DNA of 64,000 nt from NCBI GenBank assembly GCA_037349315.1, contig JBAIAC010000129.1, positions 496,001-560,000 of the forward strand, in the 5' to 3' direction. Of the stretch, positions 1-11,125 are shown in pieces. Positions within the stretch are counted from its first letter, which is position 1. The number at the start of each line of letters is the position of its first letter. The notes under the pieces are model-generated. The model made no database searches. It saw nothing but the letters and a program-made list of their open reading frames with translations, and was not told where the DNA came from. A program made the position numbers and the translations under genes. Source of the DNA: Chelydra serpentina (Eukaryota; Chordata; Testudines; Chelydridae).

Positions 1-105
1 CACTTCCTGGTTCGATTTATCGTGTCTAGACAAGACGTGATAAATCGAACCCAGAAGATCGATCCGTCGCCTCCGATCCAGCCGGTAAGTGTAGACTAGC
101 CCTAA
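1..105. repeat. Partial fold-back MITE-like repeat
   Basis: An inverted repeat at about 9-52 (TGGTTCGATTTATC against GATAAATCGAACCC, around CGTGTCTAGACAAGACGT) is followed by a segment ending near AAGTGTAGAC. It resembles a turtle fold-back element cut by the window edge. The family assignment is from memory. Confidence 0.45.
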
Positions 106-639
106 GGGTCCCAACATGCGTTGTAGCCCGGTTGTTTGGATGGTGATGGAGCGTTGCTTCCTGGGAGCTGTAGTCTCCTGTACCAGCACTAAATGAGAAT
201 GGGCCCAATCTACTCCAGGCAAGCTCAGACACTGTGGTGATGGGTGTGATGTGAAAAACTAGAGAAGCTGCTGCCATGTTCAGTTCTGTTAATTACCCCA
301 GACCATCTCCCTCTTTCCCAGGGCCCCAGCTGACTTGCTGACCCTGTGTGCCCTCCTTCCATCCTGCCTGTCCCCAGAAACAGCATCAGGCATTGTTGGG
401 GAGGGGAAGCCCTGGATACCAGCTAGCATCCTGTGACTTACGATAGCTTCTCCTGGAGTGACTCCTCCAGCCCTTACCCTGCCCATCTCATGAGCCTGTG
501 GCAGGTGCTTTGGGATGACCTTACAGCTGGGCTTTGGGCGTGAATTTGGGGCTGGTGAGAGGTGGATTGCCAGGCTAGGGAGCCACAAGGAGAGCCTTGC
601 CAGGGACACGGGTACCTGGAGGGGGTTTCTAGCACCCAC

Positions 640-850
640 TACAGGCCCTCACAGCACTTCATAAACCAGTCCTCCCCAGCTCGTGATGGAGCGCTGTGTT
701 CTCCCCACCTCACAGATGGGGAGGCCACACGCCACAGGAGCCAAGTGGCTGCCCAGTGGCACATGGGAATTGGCTTCAAGGCTGGGACTAGAACGCAGGA
801 GTTCCTGGTTCCCAGCCTCATACTCGGTCCGCTGGACTCTGCACTCTGAC
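640..850 (-). repeat. MIR-like tRNA-derived SINE remnant
   Basis: Read on the minus strand it has a worn MIR/CORE-SINE layout: a CCAGGAACTCCTGCGTTCTA box, then a run toward CATCTGTGAGGTGGGG. It is diverged, and the class was assigned by eye. Confidence 0.4.
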
Positions 851-1918
851 CTGTCCCCCTGGAGCAGGCAGGGACTCTAATCCCCTCTCCCATGGTGTGC
901 AGGGATGAGATACCCAGGCTCTGACCACACTGAATGTGTGTTATCACTTGTGAATGTGTAAAGCCCCTTGCACTGAACACTGGAACGAGCGCAAACCTGA
1001 CCGTCCTGTTCAGCGTGCATCGTTCTGCGGCGGCAGGAAAACAGAGCCCGGACTCGGTGCCAGGCACTGCGCAGCACACATCTCCACCGGGAGGGGATCC
1101 CGCCAGAGGGGCAACCTGAGGCACAAGGCCTTGCTTTGAGACATAGTTCTGAGCCGGCAGCTGCTCAGGAGAGGGATGGTCTTTCACTCTTTACAGCGTG
1201 CTGAGTGCGCACTCTGAGCCCTCAGTAAGGTGTGATCATGAACGGTGGGGGGCTGATCCTGGTGCGACAGCAGTAAATATAAACCGGGGAGGTGTCAGTG
1301 CTGCTAATACAGCACCTCATGCCGTCCGTCAGCCGACAGACATCGGTCTGAGCTGTCCCTCGTGGTCAGTGTTATCCCTGCTCTGTAGATAAGGAGCTGA
1401 AGTGCTGAGGTGGTGATGTGACCATGGTGATGGTAGCAAAGGACCCACCCCACCAGGACATGCTGAAGTGGCAGGTCCCAACATTGGGGCTGGATGGCGG
1501 GACTCCGCTCCCCTTCTCTCAGCCCGCGGTTTCCGTCTGTCTGGCCTGCCAGGATGCGTGAACCTGGGGCCTGAGTGCTTCTCCTTGGTGATGGCGGGTG
1601 TTGGGTCTGAGTTGCTGCTGCTGACACTTGCTCCTGTCTGTGCAGAGTAGCAGGTGCTCTCCCCATGTAGGTCCGTGGACCCTTGACAGTAGCCTCGGTG
1701 CATTACTGTTTGTCTCGATCCAGCAGCCACTTTCCTCTGCTCACTTTAAGCTGCTGCCCTGCCCCTCCCCCTGTCCTGGTTCTTTTATCATGCTGGTCGC
1801 TCTTGTGGCCTGAGGGGCACTGAGATCCATCAGCTCCCTGCCTGGGATTCACAGCCGCCTCCCTGCTGCCCTGAGTTTTATAGAACCAGAGCAGGCTAGT
1901 GGATGTCTGCTCCTTCAG

Positions 1919-2147
1919 GGTATGCCTATGCTGCAATTAGACACCTGCGGCTGGCCTGTGCCAGCGGGCTTGGGCCAAGGGGATGTTTAATTGTGGTGTG
2001 GACATTTGGGCTTGTCTGGAACCCTCCCACCTCACAGGGTCCTAGAGCCCAGACTCCGAATGTCTACATGGCAATTAAACAGCCCCTTAGCCTGAGTCAG
2101 CTGGCACGGGCCAGCCATGGGTGTTTAATTGCAGTGTTGATGTAACC
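1919..2147. repeat. Palindromic MITE, copy 1
   Basis: The left arm (CTGCAATTAGACACCTGCGG) is the inverse of the right arm (GGGTGTTTAATTGCAG), and the inner blocks also pair: a GTTTAATTGTGGTGTGGACA block against TGTCTACATGGCAATTAAAC. It is a non-coding fold-back element. Confidence 0.7.
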
Positions 2148-2904
2148 AATGTGTCCCTCTCCACCATCGTTTGTTCTGTGGGACGCCAGCCAGCCATCCC
2201 CGTGCATCTGTCTACCTGCGGGAACATCTACCTGCTCGTTAGGTGTGACTCCGCCCTGCGTTTTTCCCTGTGTCTAGCTTTGGGATCATAGGAGAGACAT
2301 GAGGTTCCCTAGAAGGGACTCCATTGGCCTTGGGAGGGGACGGGGTGTGTTTGGATGGGGGTATCCGACAGTATCCTGGGGCCAAACAGTGTTTCCTGTT
2401 GTAACTGCGCCCCCTTCACTGCATCCCCAGGCTCCTCGCAGCACTCTGAGCGGGCAGAGTCACCATGAGCAGTGGGTGCACGGTTCTGCTCCACCCTGGC
2501 TCTGCCCCGCTTGTTTTTTCTCCTTCCTGGATGCACTCAGCCCCACCCACTCCTGTCTGTGTCCCTCAGCGGTGAGAGGAGCCGCAGCCCACCCAGTTCT
2601 CCCAAACGCCTCCTGACCTTTTGGTCTGTCTGGCTCTTTCCACATCCATCTCTGAGGTTCCTGCTGCTTCTCAGCCACATTCCTCCCTCCTCTCTCATCT
2701 TTGTTCTTGCAGGTGCCTTGCCCTGGCGCCTGTGCTGCTTGTGCACCCTTCCTGCCTCCCATCCTGCAGCTGAAGGCAGAGACCATCCTTAGTGTTCCTC
2801 CGCTGACCTGGACCCTGATCAAGTGACAGACTCCACACAGTCCAAGGAGGGCTGGTTCTGGCCTCCTGGGAAACAGGGACTCTGAAAAAGATTTGGGGGT
2901 CGTG

Positions 2905-3045
2905 ATGGACAATCTACTCCTGGAGGAATTCTGCGACACTGCGCGTGCCCAGAATTTATGTCCCCCACAGATTTCTTTGCTTCCCTGCAGAAAAATGACT
3001 TTCTGATGGGGAAGCAAAGGGAAGCCACAAGAGCAGTCATGCAAC
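2905..3045. repeat. Unclassified interspersed repeat
   Basis: The segment from CTACTCCTGGAGGAATTCTG through GAAAAATGACTTTCTGATGG resembles a repeat I recall from turtle genomes. Class and ends are uncertain. Confidence 0.4.
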
Positions 3046-3245
3046 CTTCCTCAGCAGTATGTTTTGGGTGCCCATGGCAGCTGGCAGAGAGGTAGATCAC
3101 AGTAGGGCAGGGGGTGTTCCTGGGGAAGACCTGGCTGGTGACTCCTACCCTGCGCCAGGCTCAGCTGCTAGTCCCAGCTGGGCTGGAGTGGACAGGACTT
3201 CCTCTTACCCAGGACAGCATCCAGGGCAGACCCACCCCCCAGGTT

Positions 3246-3452
3246 CCCCCCCCCCCCCCCCCAAGCTGTAGGAAGCTCTGAAATCTCTCTCTCTCCCCCC
3301 TCCCCCCCCGGCTTCCTGCACCCATCGCTCCTCAGCTGCAGGGGAAGGGATCACTGAACGGGGATCTGCTCTCCCATCCCACCCAACAGCCGTGCATCCA
3401 GACCCCCTCATACCCAGATGCTGCCGCGGAGCCTCCCCCCCCCCCCCCCCCC
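3246..3452. repeat. Poly-C tracts in C-rich low-complexity DNA
   Basis: Homopolymers of C at 3246-3262 and 3435-3452 in a C-rich stretch. Copy number here is prone to sequencing error. Confidence 0.85.
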
Positions 3453-3933
3453 GATGAGCCCCACTCTCCCTGCACCTAGACCACCCCCATGACTCACCTG
3501 CACCCGGATCCCCATCCCACCGAGCTCCAAACAGCTGCATCTAAATTGCCACCCCACTGAGCCCTACTCCCCTAGCATCTGGCTCCCCCCCAGACCCCCC
3601 TGTCGAGCTCTAGCTCCCCACACCTGCTCACTTCTCCCGGGATGGCAGTCGGTCTGTGCTGGAGTGAGAGCAGGCTAAGGAAGCTGTTCGGTTGGATGAA
3701 GCTCAGTGTCAATCATGGGCAACATGGCAGCTGGGGAGAGAAACGTTAGCACTTTGGATGAGGGAGCCTTCAGCTGTATGGCGTTTCAGAGAGCAGCCCT
3801 TCCTGGGGCCCAGGCAAGATGCTGCCGCGCGGTCTGTCTCTAGCCAGCAGCTCCATCTCTTACCATGACCGCCCCACTGGGCATGGTATGTTGGCATTTC
3901 AGACTGTCAGGAGCGTCATTCAGAGAAACATCG

Positions 3934-4185
3934 GGTACATCTACACTGTAATTAGACACCTGCGGCTGCCTGTGCCAGCCAGCTCGGCCTACGGGGCTGT
4001 TTCCTTGCTAGTTTAGACGCTCGGGCTGGAGACTGGGCTCTGGGACCCTGCGAGGGGGGAGGGTCCTAGAGCCCAGACTCCAGTCTGATCCTGAACGTCT
4101 ACACTGCAGTTAAACAGCCCCTTAGTCTGAGCCCTACGAGTCGGCTGGCGCTGGTCAGCCACAGGTTCTACTTGCAGAGTAATCC
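3934..4185. repeat. Palindromic MITE, copy 2
   Basis: Same family as the copy at 1919-2147: ACACTGTAATTAGACACCTG at the left, GTTAAACAGCCCCTTAGTCT near the right, with self-complementary arms around GGGACCCTGCGAGG. It is more worn at its right end. Confidence 0.7.
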
Positions 4186-5159
4186 TCTGTGCTTTACCAA
4201 GGAATGGCAGCATTGACAAGGCAAGTGGATTCAGCCCTGTCCCTCCCCCTCCCACTAGCAGTGGTGCCAGGGAGGAAAGCAGTGCCGGGTGGGCTGACCT
4301 GGTAAGGGACTTGGCTAGAAACTGCTGGGCTCCAGCGTCTCTGCACAGACTGGGGGAGCCTTGGGAACTGCAGGCAGCTCCTGCGTAGACTTAGGGCAGG
4401 TGCGGAGAGAGATTGAACTGGTGCCAATGGGAAGGCTGGGTTGGGGGCTATCTCCAGTGGCTGGAGAAAGGGGCGGAACTGGCTCTGTCCATCTGCCCAG
4501 CCCCTTCCGTAGGCCGGGGGATATTACTTAGTTTTTTTGTCTCTTTCTGCTAGTAGGATGACACATCACCACTCCACGGCAGCATGGGGGGAGAAATAGG
4601 CAGTTCCTGTCCCCTGAGAAGGTGCTGGGGGGAATCATGTGGTGTCTTCGTTTGCTGTTCTTGGTCTGTCCTCTCCAGTAACCAGACTACTGGATTCCCA
4701 TCCCAGAAGAGGAAGCTTCTCTAGGAGAGCAGGCTCAGAGCTTCCCCTGGTGGAGTACACACAGATTCTTTGATCAGAAGACCCTTACGCTCTGCTGCTG
4801 GGTTGCTGGTCAGGGAAGATCAGATTGGCTGAAGAATGAGGGACATTCTTCCTCTCCTGGTGGTTAGATGGAGGATCTGTCTGCAGTTTGATTGCACTGG
4901 AATTTGATAGCAGGGCTCAGCGGAGAGCAGCCCCCTTTATACTGAGGCTCAGTTCGATGAGAATTCTGTCTTCCACCAGATCACTCAGGGCAACCAAATC
5001 CATCTTCTCCGGCACAGAATCCTAATGTCTCTCGCTTTGGGGTGGCCAGCTCTCTGCCTGCCATTACACGTTGTCTCAGTGCTAGTCGCTTAGTGCAGAT
5101 TCCCCAGGCCCATTCTGTCCTGGGTTTTGCCATATGGTAAAGGCACAAGCCCCTGTTTT

Positions 5160-6180
5160 ATTTTCATAGGTCCCAAGGCCAGAATGGACCGTTATGATCA
5201 TCTAGTCTGACCTGTATAACACAGGCCAGAGAACTGCCCCCAAGTAATTCCTACAGCAGAGCTTCTAGAAGAACATCCAATGGTGATTTTAAAATTGCCA
5301 GTGATGGAGAATCCAGCACGACGCTTGGTAGATTGTTCCAATGGTTAATTACCCTCCCTGTCAAAACGTAGGCCTTGTTTCCAGTCTGAATTTATCTAGC
5401 TTCAGCTTCCAGCCATTGGATGGTGTTAGACCTTCCTCTGCTGGACTGAAGATCCCATTTGTAACTGTGTTCCCCATGTAGATACTTGGACTGGAATCAT
5501 CACCCCTCAGCCTTCTTTATTAAGCTAGATAGATTGAGCTCTCTGAGTCTATCACTAGAAGGCAGGTTTTCTTATCCTTCAATCATTTTTGTGGCTCTTT
5601 TCTGAACCCTCTCCAGTTTATCAACATCCTTCTTGAATTATGGCCACCAAAACTGGACACAGGATTCCAGCAGCAGTCGCACCCAGTGCCAAAGACAGAG
5701 GTAAAATTGCCTCTCTGCTCCTACTCAAGGTTCCCATTTATGCACCCCAGAATCCTATTAGCTCTTTTGGCCACAGCGTCTCACTGCAAGCTCGTGTTCA
5801 GTTCATTATCCACCATGACTCCCCGATCTTTTTCAGAGTCACTGCTGCCCAAGATAGAGTCCCTATCCTGTAAGGGGGGCCTCCATTGTTTGTTCCTAGA
5901 TGTGTACATTTACATAGAGCTGTATTTAAACGCTGCATTGTTTGCTTGTACTCAGCTAACCAAGCAATCTGGATCGCTCTGTATCAGTGACCTGTCCTCT
6001 TCATTATGTATTGCTCCCCCAATATTTATGTGATCCGCAAACTTTATCAGTGCTGATTTTGTGTTTTCTTACAGGTCGTTGATTCAAATAAATTAAATAG
6101 TGTAGGGCCAACACCCGGGATCCCACCAGAAACACGCCCACTCGATGATTTCCCCTTTCCCAGTTACATTTTGAGATCTA
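5160..6180 (-). mobile_element. Old CR1 LINE 3' fragment (interrupted)
   Basis: On the minus strand this reads as a degenerate CR1 3' region and reverse-transcriptase end; the 3' terminus is near 5165. The sequence resumes at about 6385 after a younger CR1 piece, so this copy was split by a later insertion. It is non-coding. Confidence 0.7.
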
Positions 6181-6385
6181 TAAGAACATAAGAAAGGCCG
6201 TACTGGGTCAGACCAAAGGTCCATCCAGCCCAGTATCCTGTCCACCGACAGTGGCCAACGCCAGGTGCCCCAGAGTGAGTGGACCTAACAGGTAATGATC
6301 AAGTGATCTCTCTCCTGCCATCCATCACCCCCTCTGACAAACAGAGGCTAGGGACACCATTCTTTACCCATCCTGGTTAATCTAT
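6181..6385 (-). mobile_element. Young CR1 3' end nested in the older CR1
   Basis: Begins ATAAGAACATAAGAAAGGCC with TACTGGGTCAGACCAAAGGT, the standard turtle/crocodile CR1 3' tail on the minus strand. It is severely 5'-truncated and has CR1 sequence of an older type on both sides. Confidence 0.8.
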
Positions 6386-6811
6386 CTGCCAGCTTTTAAT
6401 CCATTTGATATGTGCCATGTTACTTTTATATCTTTCTATCCTTGTCCCTGAGATCTCCTCAGCAGTGTGGTTTGAGGGTACCGCATGGCTGTTTCTGGGT
6501 TCTGGGAGGTCTCTACGTGGTTTGCGGAGGGATCTCTTCTTGGTCTTCGGGGTGAAGGCTGCTTTCGAGTCCAGGGGAGCCTTCAGCCCAGCCAGCTCCA
6601 GGGGCTCGTAAAAAGCCTGCCAGCGTTTTAAAGACTTGGCGGAGTCATGGCTCCGAAACAGGAAAGCGTCTGTGGGGGAAGCACTTACCCCCACTCTCCA
6701 GCCTGCCCTTGAGGCCTTCACTTGGAAGGTCCTGACTCCTTGGCCATAAAATCTCAGCTTTGCATTTCCTTCTCTTGCAGAAGAGACAGTAAAAGTGCCC
6801 CCAGTGAGCAC
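6377..6811 (-). other. Unrecognised 144-codon open frame
   Basis: An open frame rich in Lys/Arg/Ser (for example FTPKTKKRSLRKPRRDLPEP) that overlaps the end of an old CR1. I recognise no domain and it has no splice-site support; it may be a decayed repeat. No function is proposed. Confidence 0.15.
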
Positions 6812-8341
6812 TCTGCACTGGTCCTAGCCAGCACGTCACTGGCTATTCCTCGGTCATTGGTGGGGCACTCTCAAGTAAGGGCCAGGGGGTGCTGTACACC
6901 GCGTGCAGCTTGTGTGTCTGCATGTTCTCTGTCGCTGGGTGAGGGTGGCAGGGGAGGGCAGAATAGCTGCATCTCCAGATAATATGCCTCAGTGACCAGG
7001 TAACTGACAGGCTGCATATTAGCCTCCAGCACAGCCTCTCTCTGGGGGCCATCAGCTGCTCTCGCTTGTCGCCATGGTTATAATCACTTACTGGCAGCCC
7101 TGAGTAGATTGGCATGGGTGGAATTGCTGCCTGTCGTTCTGGAATGCTGCTGTCGGGGGCCTGGGCACACACGCAGTAGTTGGTCCAGGGGAAAGGGGGC
7201 CAGCTCGGCCAGAGGGGCAAGAGCCCTCCACGGCTGGCTTGGGGAAGGGAGGGATGTGACAGGGAGCCTGCAGTGCCTTCCCTGTGGTAAAGTACCGCTG
7301 CACTGCGCATGCAGGAATGCCTACTCAGAGGGGCGCTGTTAGCGCCGGAGGTGGGGTGCCCGTGATTCAGGTGTGGCAGGCCCTGCCCAGGTGCCATGAT
7401 CTCCCTCTTGCCGCTTGTGTAACCCTGAAGATGTTGCTCCCTGGGAAACTTCACTCACTCCCCTACTCGGGGGGGAGAGGGGGGCTGGTGCAAACAGTGT
7501 CCATGTGTAGTGGGGCCTGAGTGCTGGACTCTCCGTGGGAGCCGCCGCTCTGGTCTGCCTTCGTGCAGCTGCAGCAAGTGTGAGTCTCCCACACGCAGCG
7601 TGGTGTGTAATGGTGATGCAGGTGCGTGGTGTGCTGAGTGGGCACGGCGCCAGGGAACTGCCACCCCTGCTCTCAGGGCGCTGTCCCTAGGCTTGCGTGT
7701 TCTGCTCACTTGGAGCGTTCCATTACAAATGGCCCAGAAAGTACCTCCCCCCACACACCCCGGAGCCCCTGCTGAGCAGGACTGGGGAGTCAGTGACCCG
7801 GGGCAAGCCTCTCCTTGACATAATCGATGGATCTGTGTGAACGCTGACTGGTGTGATGCTGCTGCAAGGCAGGCCCCTGCGTGTGAGCTGCCTGAGCCTC
7901 TGCACAGGACCAGTGTATGGTAGCTGAGGCTCTCCCCAGAGCCGCTGCCAGCCCACCCTGCCTGGGGAGGTGAGGAGCATGGCAGAGTGGTCCTTGGCTC
8001 CTTCATGCACACAGAGTCTGGAGGGGAGGATGACTACCCCCTCCCCACCCTTCTTCTGAGGCCAGAGCTCCCATGGCTCCTGCCCAGGGCAGCAGGAGCT
8101 GCTGGAGAGTTGTTGGGGAGCCGTGAGATGACGGAGGGCCGGGGACCACCCCCTCAGGCCTGTTCTGAACCGATGCTGGTTCTGGGCCCCTCTCTCCTGC
8201 TGCATGGGCTCAGCTGTGGGAATGGTCCAGGAGGGCCTTGGCTCCCCCATGGCCTTTCTCCTCAAGCCCATCTTCCCGCTGATGGGAGGAGAGCATCCCT
8301 CTGGGGATGAGGAGCCAACCACTGGCTCATCTGAGCTGAGA

Positions 8342-10381
8342 AGAACAACATAAGAACGGCCACCCTAGGTCACACCAAAGGTCCATCTATCCTAGTCTCC
8401 TGTCTTCCAACAGTGGCCAATGCCAGGTGCCCCAGAGGGAATGAACAGAACAGGGAATCATCAAGTGATCCATCTCGTTGCCCATTCCCAGCTTCTGGCA
8501 AACAGGCTAGGGACACCATTCCTGCCCATCCTGGCTAATAGCCATTGATGGACCTATCCTCCATGAATTTATCTAGTTCTTTTTTGAACACTGTTATAGT
8601 CTTGGCCTCACAATATCCTCTGGCAAGGAGTTCCACAGGTGCGTAGTGTGAAAAAATATTTCCTTTTGTTTGTTTTAAATCTGCTGTCTATTCATTTCAT
8701 TTGGCGGCCCCTAGTTCTTGTGTTATGAGAAGGAGTAAATAACACTTCCTTATTTACTTTCGCCACATCAGTCATGATTTTATAGACCTCTGTCATATCC
8801 CCTCTTAGTCATCTCTTTTCCAAGCTGAAAAGTCCCAGTCTTATTAATCTCTCCTCATATGGCAGCCGTTTCATACCCGTAATCATTTTTGTTTCCCTTT
8901 TCTGAACCTTTTCCAAGTCCAATATATCTTTTTTGAGATGGGACAACCACATCTGCATGCAGTATTCCAGGTGTGGGCATACCATGGATTTATACAGAGG
9001 CAATAGGATACTTTCTGTCTTCTTATCTATCCCTTTTTTAATGGTTCACTTTTTTGACTGCCGCTGCACATTGAGTTGATGTTTTCAGAGAACTATCCAC
9101 AATGATGCCAAGATCTCTTTCTTGAGTGGTAACAGCTAATTTAGACCCCATCATTTTATATGTATAGTTGGGATTATGTTTTCCAATGTGCATTACTTTG
9201 CATTTATCAACATTGAATTTCATCTGCCATTTTGTTGCCCAGTCACCCAGTTTTGAGAGATCCTTTTGTAGCTCTTCACAGTCTGCCTGGGACTTAACTA
9301 TCTTGAGTAGTTTTGTATCATCTGCAAATTTTGCCACCTCACTGTTTACCCTTTTTTCCAGATCATTTATGCATATATTGACTAGGACTGGGCCTAGTAC
9401 AGACGCCCTGGGGGGACACCACTTTTTACCTCTCTCCATTCTGAAAACTGACCATTTATTTCCTATCTTTTAACCAGTTACTGATCCATGAAAGGACCTT
9501 CCCTCTTATGCCACGACAGCTCACTTTGCTTAAGAGCCTTTGGTGAGGGACCTTGTCAAAGGCTTTCTGAAAATCTAAGTACACTATATTCATTGGATTC
9601 CCCTTACCCACATGCTTGCTGACCCCCTCAAAGAATTCTAGTAGATTGGTGAGGCATGATTTCCCTTTACAAAAACCATGTTAACTCTTCCCCAACAAAT
9701 TATGTTCATCCATGTGTCTGACAATTTTGTTCTTTACTAGAGTTTCAACCAGTTTGCCTGGTACTGAAGTCAGGCTTACCGGCCTGTAATTGCCGAGGTC
9801 ACCTCTGGAGCCCTTTTTAAAATTTGGCGTCACATTAGCTATCCTCCCGTCACTTGGTACAGAAGCTGATTTAAATGATAGGTTTACAGACTACAGTTAA
9901 TTGTCCTGCAATTTCACATTTGAGTTCCCTCAGAACTCTTGGGTGATACCATCTGGGCCTGGTGACTTATTACTGTTTAGTTTATCAGTTTGTTCCAAAA
10001 CCTCCTCTAATGACTCCTCAATCTGGGACAGTTCCTCAGATTTGTCACCTAAAAAGAATGGCTCAGGTTTGGGAATGTCCCTCACATCCTCAACCGTGAA
10101 GACCAATGCGAATAATTCATTTAGCTTCTCCACAATGGCCTTATTGAGTGCTGCTTTAGCATCTCAATTGTCCAGTGGTCCCACTGGTTGTTTAGCAGGC
10201 TTCCTGCTTCTGATGTACTTAACATTTTTTTTGCTATTACTTTGAGTCCTTGGCTAACTGTTCTTCAAATTCTTTTTTGGCCTTCCTAAATATATGTTTA
10301 CATTTCATTTGCCAGAATTTATGCTCCTTTCTATTTTCCTCACTAGGATTTAACTTGGCATCCTTTAAAAAGTGCTTTTTG
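8342..10381 (-). mobile_element. CR1 LINE, 5'-truncated, broken ORF2
   Basis: Minus-strand CR1 whose 3' end (AAGAACGGCCACCCTAGGTC) is at 8342. Frames encode the end of the reverse transcriptase, including ...FADDTKLLK... and a thumb region ([16 protein letters not shown]). The frame is interrupted by stops and indels, so it is a dead copy. It matches the plus-strand copy at 18020-20085 closely, including a shared in-frame TAA. The 5' part beyond 10381 is missing. Confidence 0.9.
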
Positions 10382-10858
10382 CCTCTCACTGGTTCCCCAT
10401 CTTATTAATTCCCAACATTGTGTTATCTTTTTTGACTGCCGCTGCATATTGAATGGATGTTTTCAGAGAACTATCCACAATGACTCCAAGATGTCTTTCT
10501 TGAGTAGTAACAGCTAATTTAGACCTCATCGTTTTATGTGAATAGTTGGGATTATGTTTTCCAATGTGTATTACTTTGCATTTATCAACATTGAATTTCA
10601 TCTGCCATTTTGTTGCCCAGTCACCCAGGTTTGTAGTTCTTCGCAGTCTGCTTTGGACTTAACTATCTTTAGTATTTTTGTATCATCTGCAAATTTTGCC
10701 ACCTCCCTGTTTACCCCCTTTTCCAGATCATTTATGAATATGTTGAATGGGACTGGCCCCAGTACAGATCCCTGGGGGACAGCACTATTTACCTCTCTCC
10801 ATTCTGAAAACTAACCATTTATTCCTCCCCTTTGTTTCCTGTCTTTTAACCAGTTACT
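10382..10858 (-). mobile_element. Second CR1 LINE fragment
   Basis: A separate minus-strand copy of the reverse-transcriptase part ([19 protein letters not shown]), abutting the 5' end of the previous copy. It lacks both ends and has a short deletion before the DDTK region. Confidence 0.8.
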
Positions 10859-10984
10859 TTTAACCAAAGACTTGGCGGTGTGGTGGGAGGGAGGGAAGGA
10901 GAGACCATCTCCTGGCAGGGGACAGGGCCTGTGGGGTGGGTGAATGCCTCGTTGTACCTGATGCAGGCTCTCCTCTGCTGGCAG

Positions 10985-11125
10985 GTACGTGAACACCCTA
11001 CTGAAGCTCATCCCCCCCGTGCTGGGCCTCCAGGAGCAGCTGCGCCAGGCCGTCCAGGGTGGGGACATGGAGACGTCGCACGGGATCTGCCGTATTGCCG
11101 TGGCCCTGGGAGAGAACCATTCACG
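10985..11125 (+). CDS. IPO13: IPO13 exon (first in window)
   Basis: Begins with the last base of a split Arg codon, then [18 protein letters not shown] and continues to [12 protein letters not shown] plus two bases of the next Arg. Acceptor is CTGGCAG, donor GTGAGT. Corresponds to exon 3 in the human gene by my count. Confidence 0.95.

Larger units (their letters stand above)
1..10984. other. Intron of IPO13 upstream of the first visible exon, repeat-rich
   Basis: No host exon was found here on either strand. It holds two palindromic MITEs, old and young CR1 fragments, MIR-like SINE remnants, poly-C tracts and otherwise unremarkable unique sequence. It is called intron because the IPO13 exon at 10985 starts mid-protein, so at least 10.98 kb of intron precedes it. 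A further gene cannot be excluded, but nothing supports one. Confidence 0.7.

Noticed and set aside
9901..10245. 114-codon frame, also found inverted at 18166-18510
   Set aside because: Both are antisense shadows of the same part of CR1 ORF2; identical length reflects repeat identity, not a conserved gene.
1..10984. Search for the missing N-terminal IPO13 exons
   Set aside because: No frame on the plus strand resembles the importin N-terminal domain, so they are placed upstream of the window.
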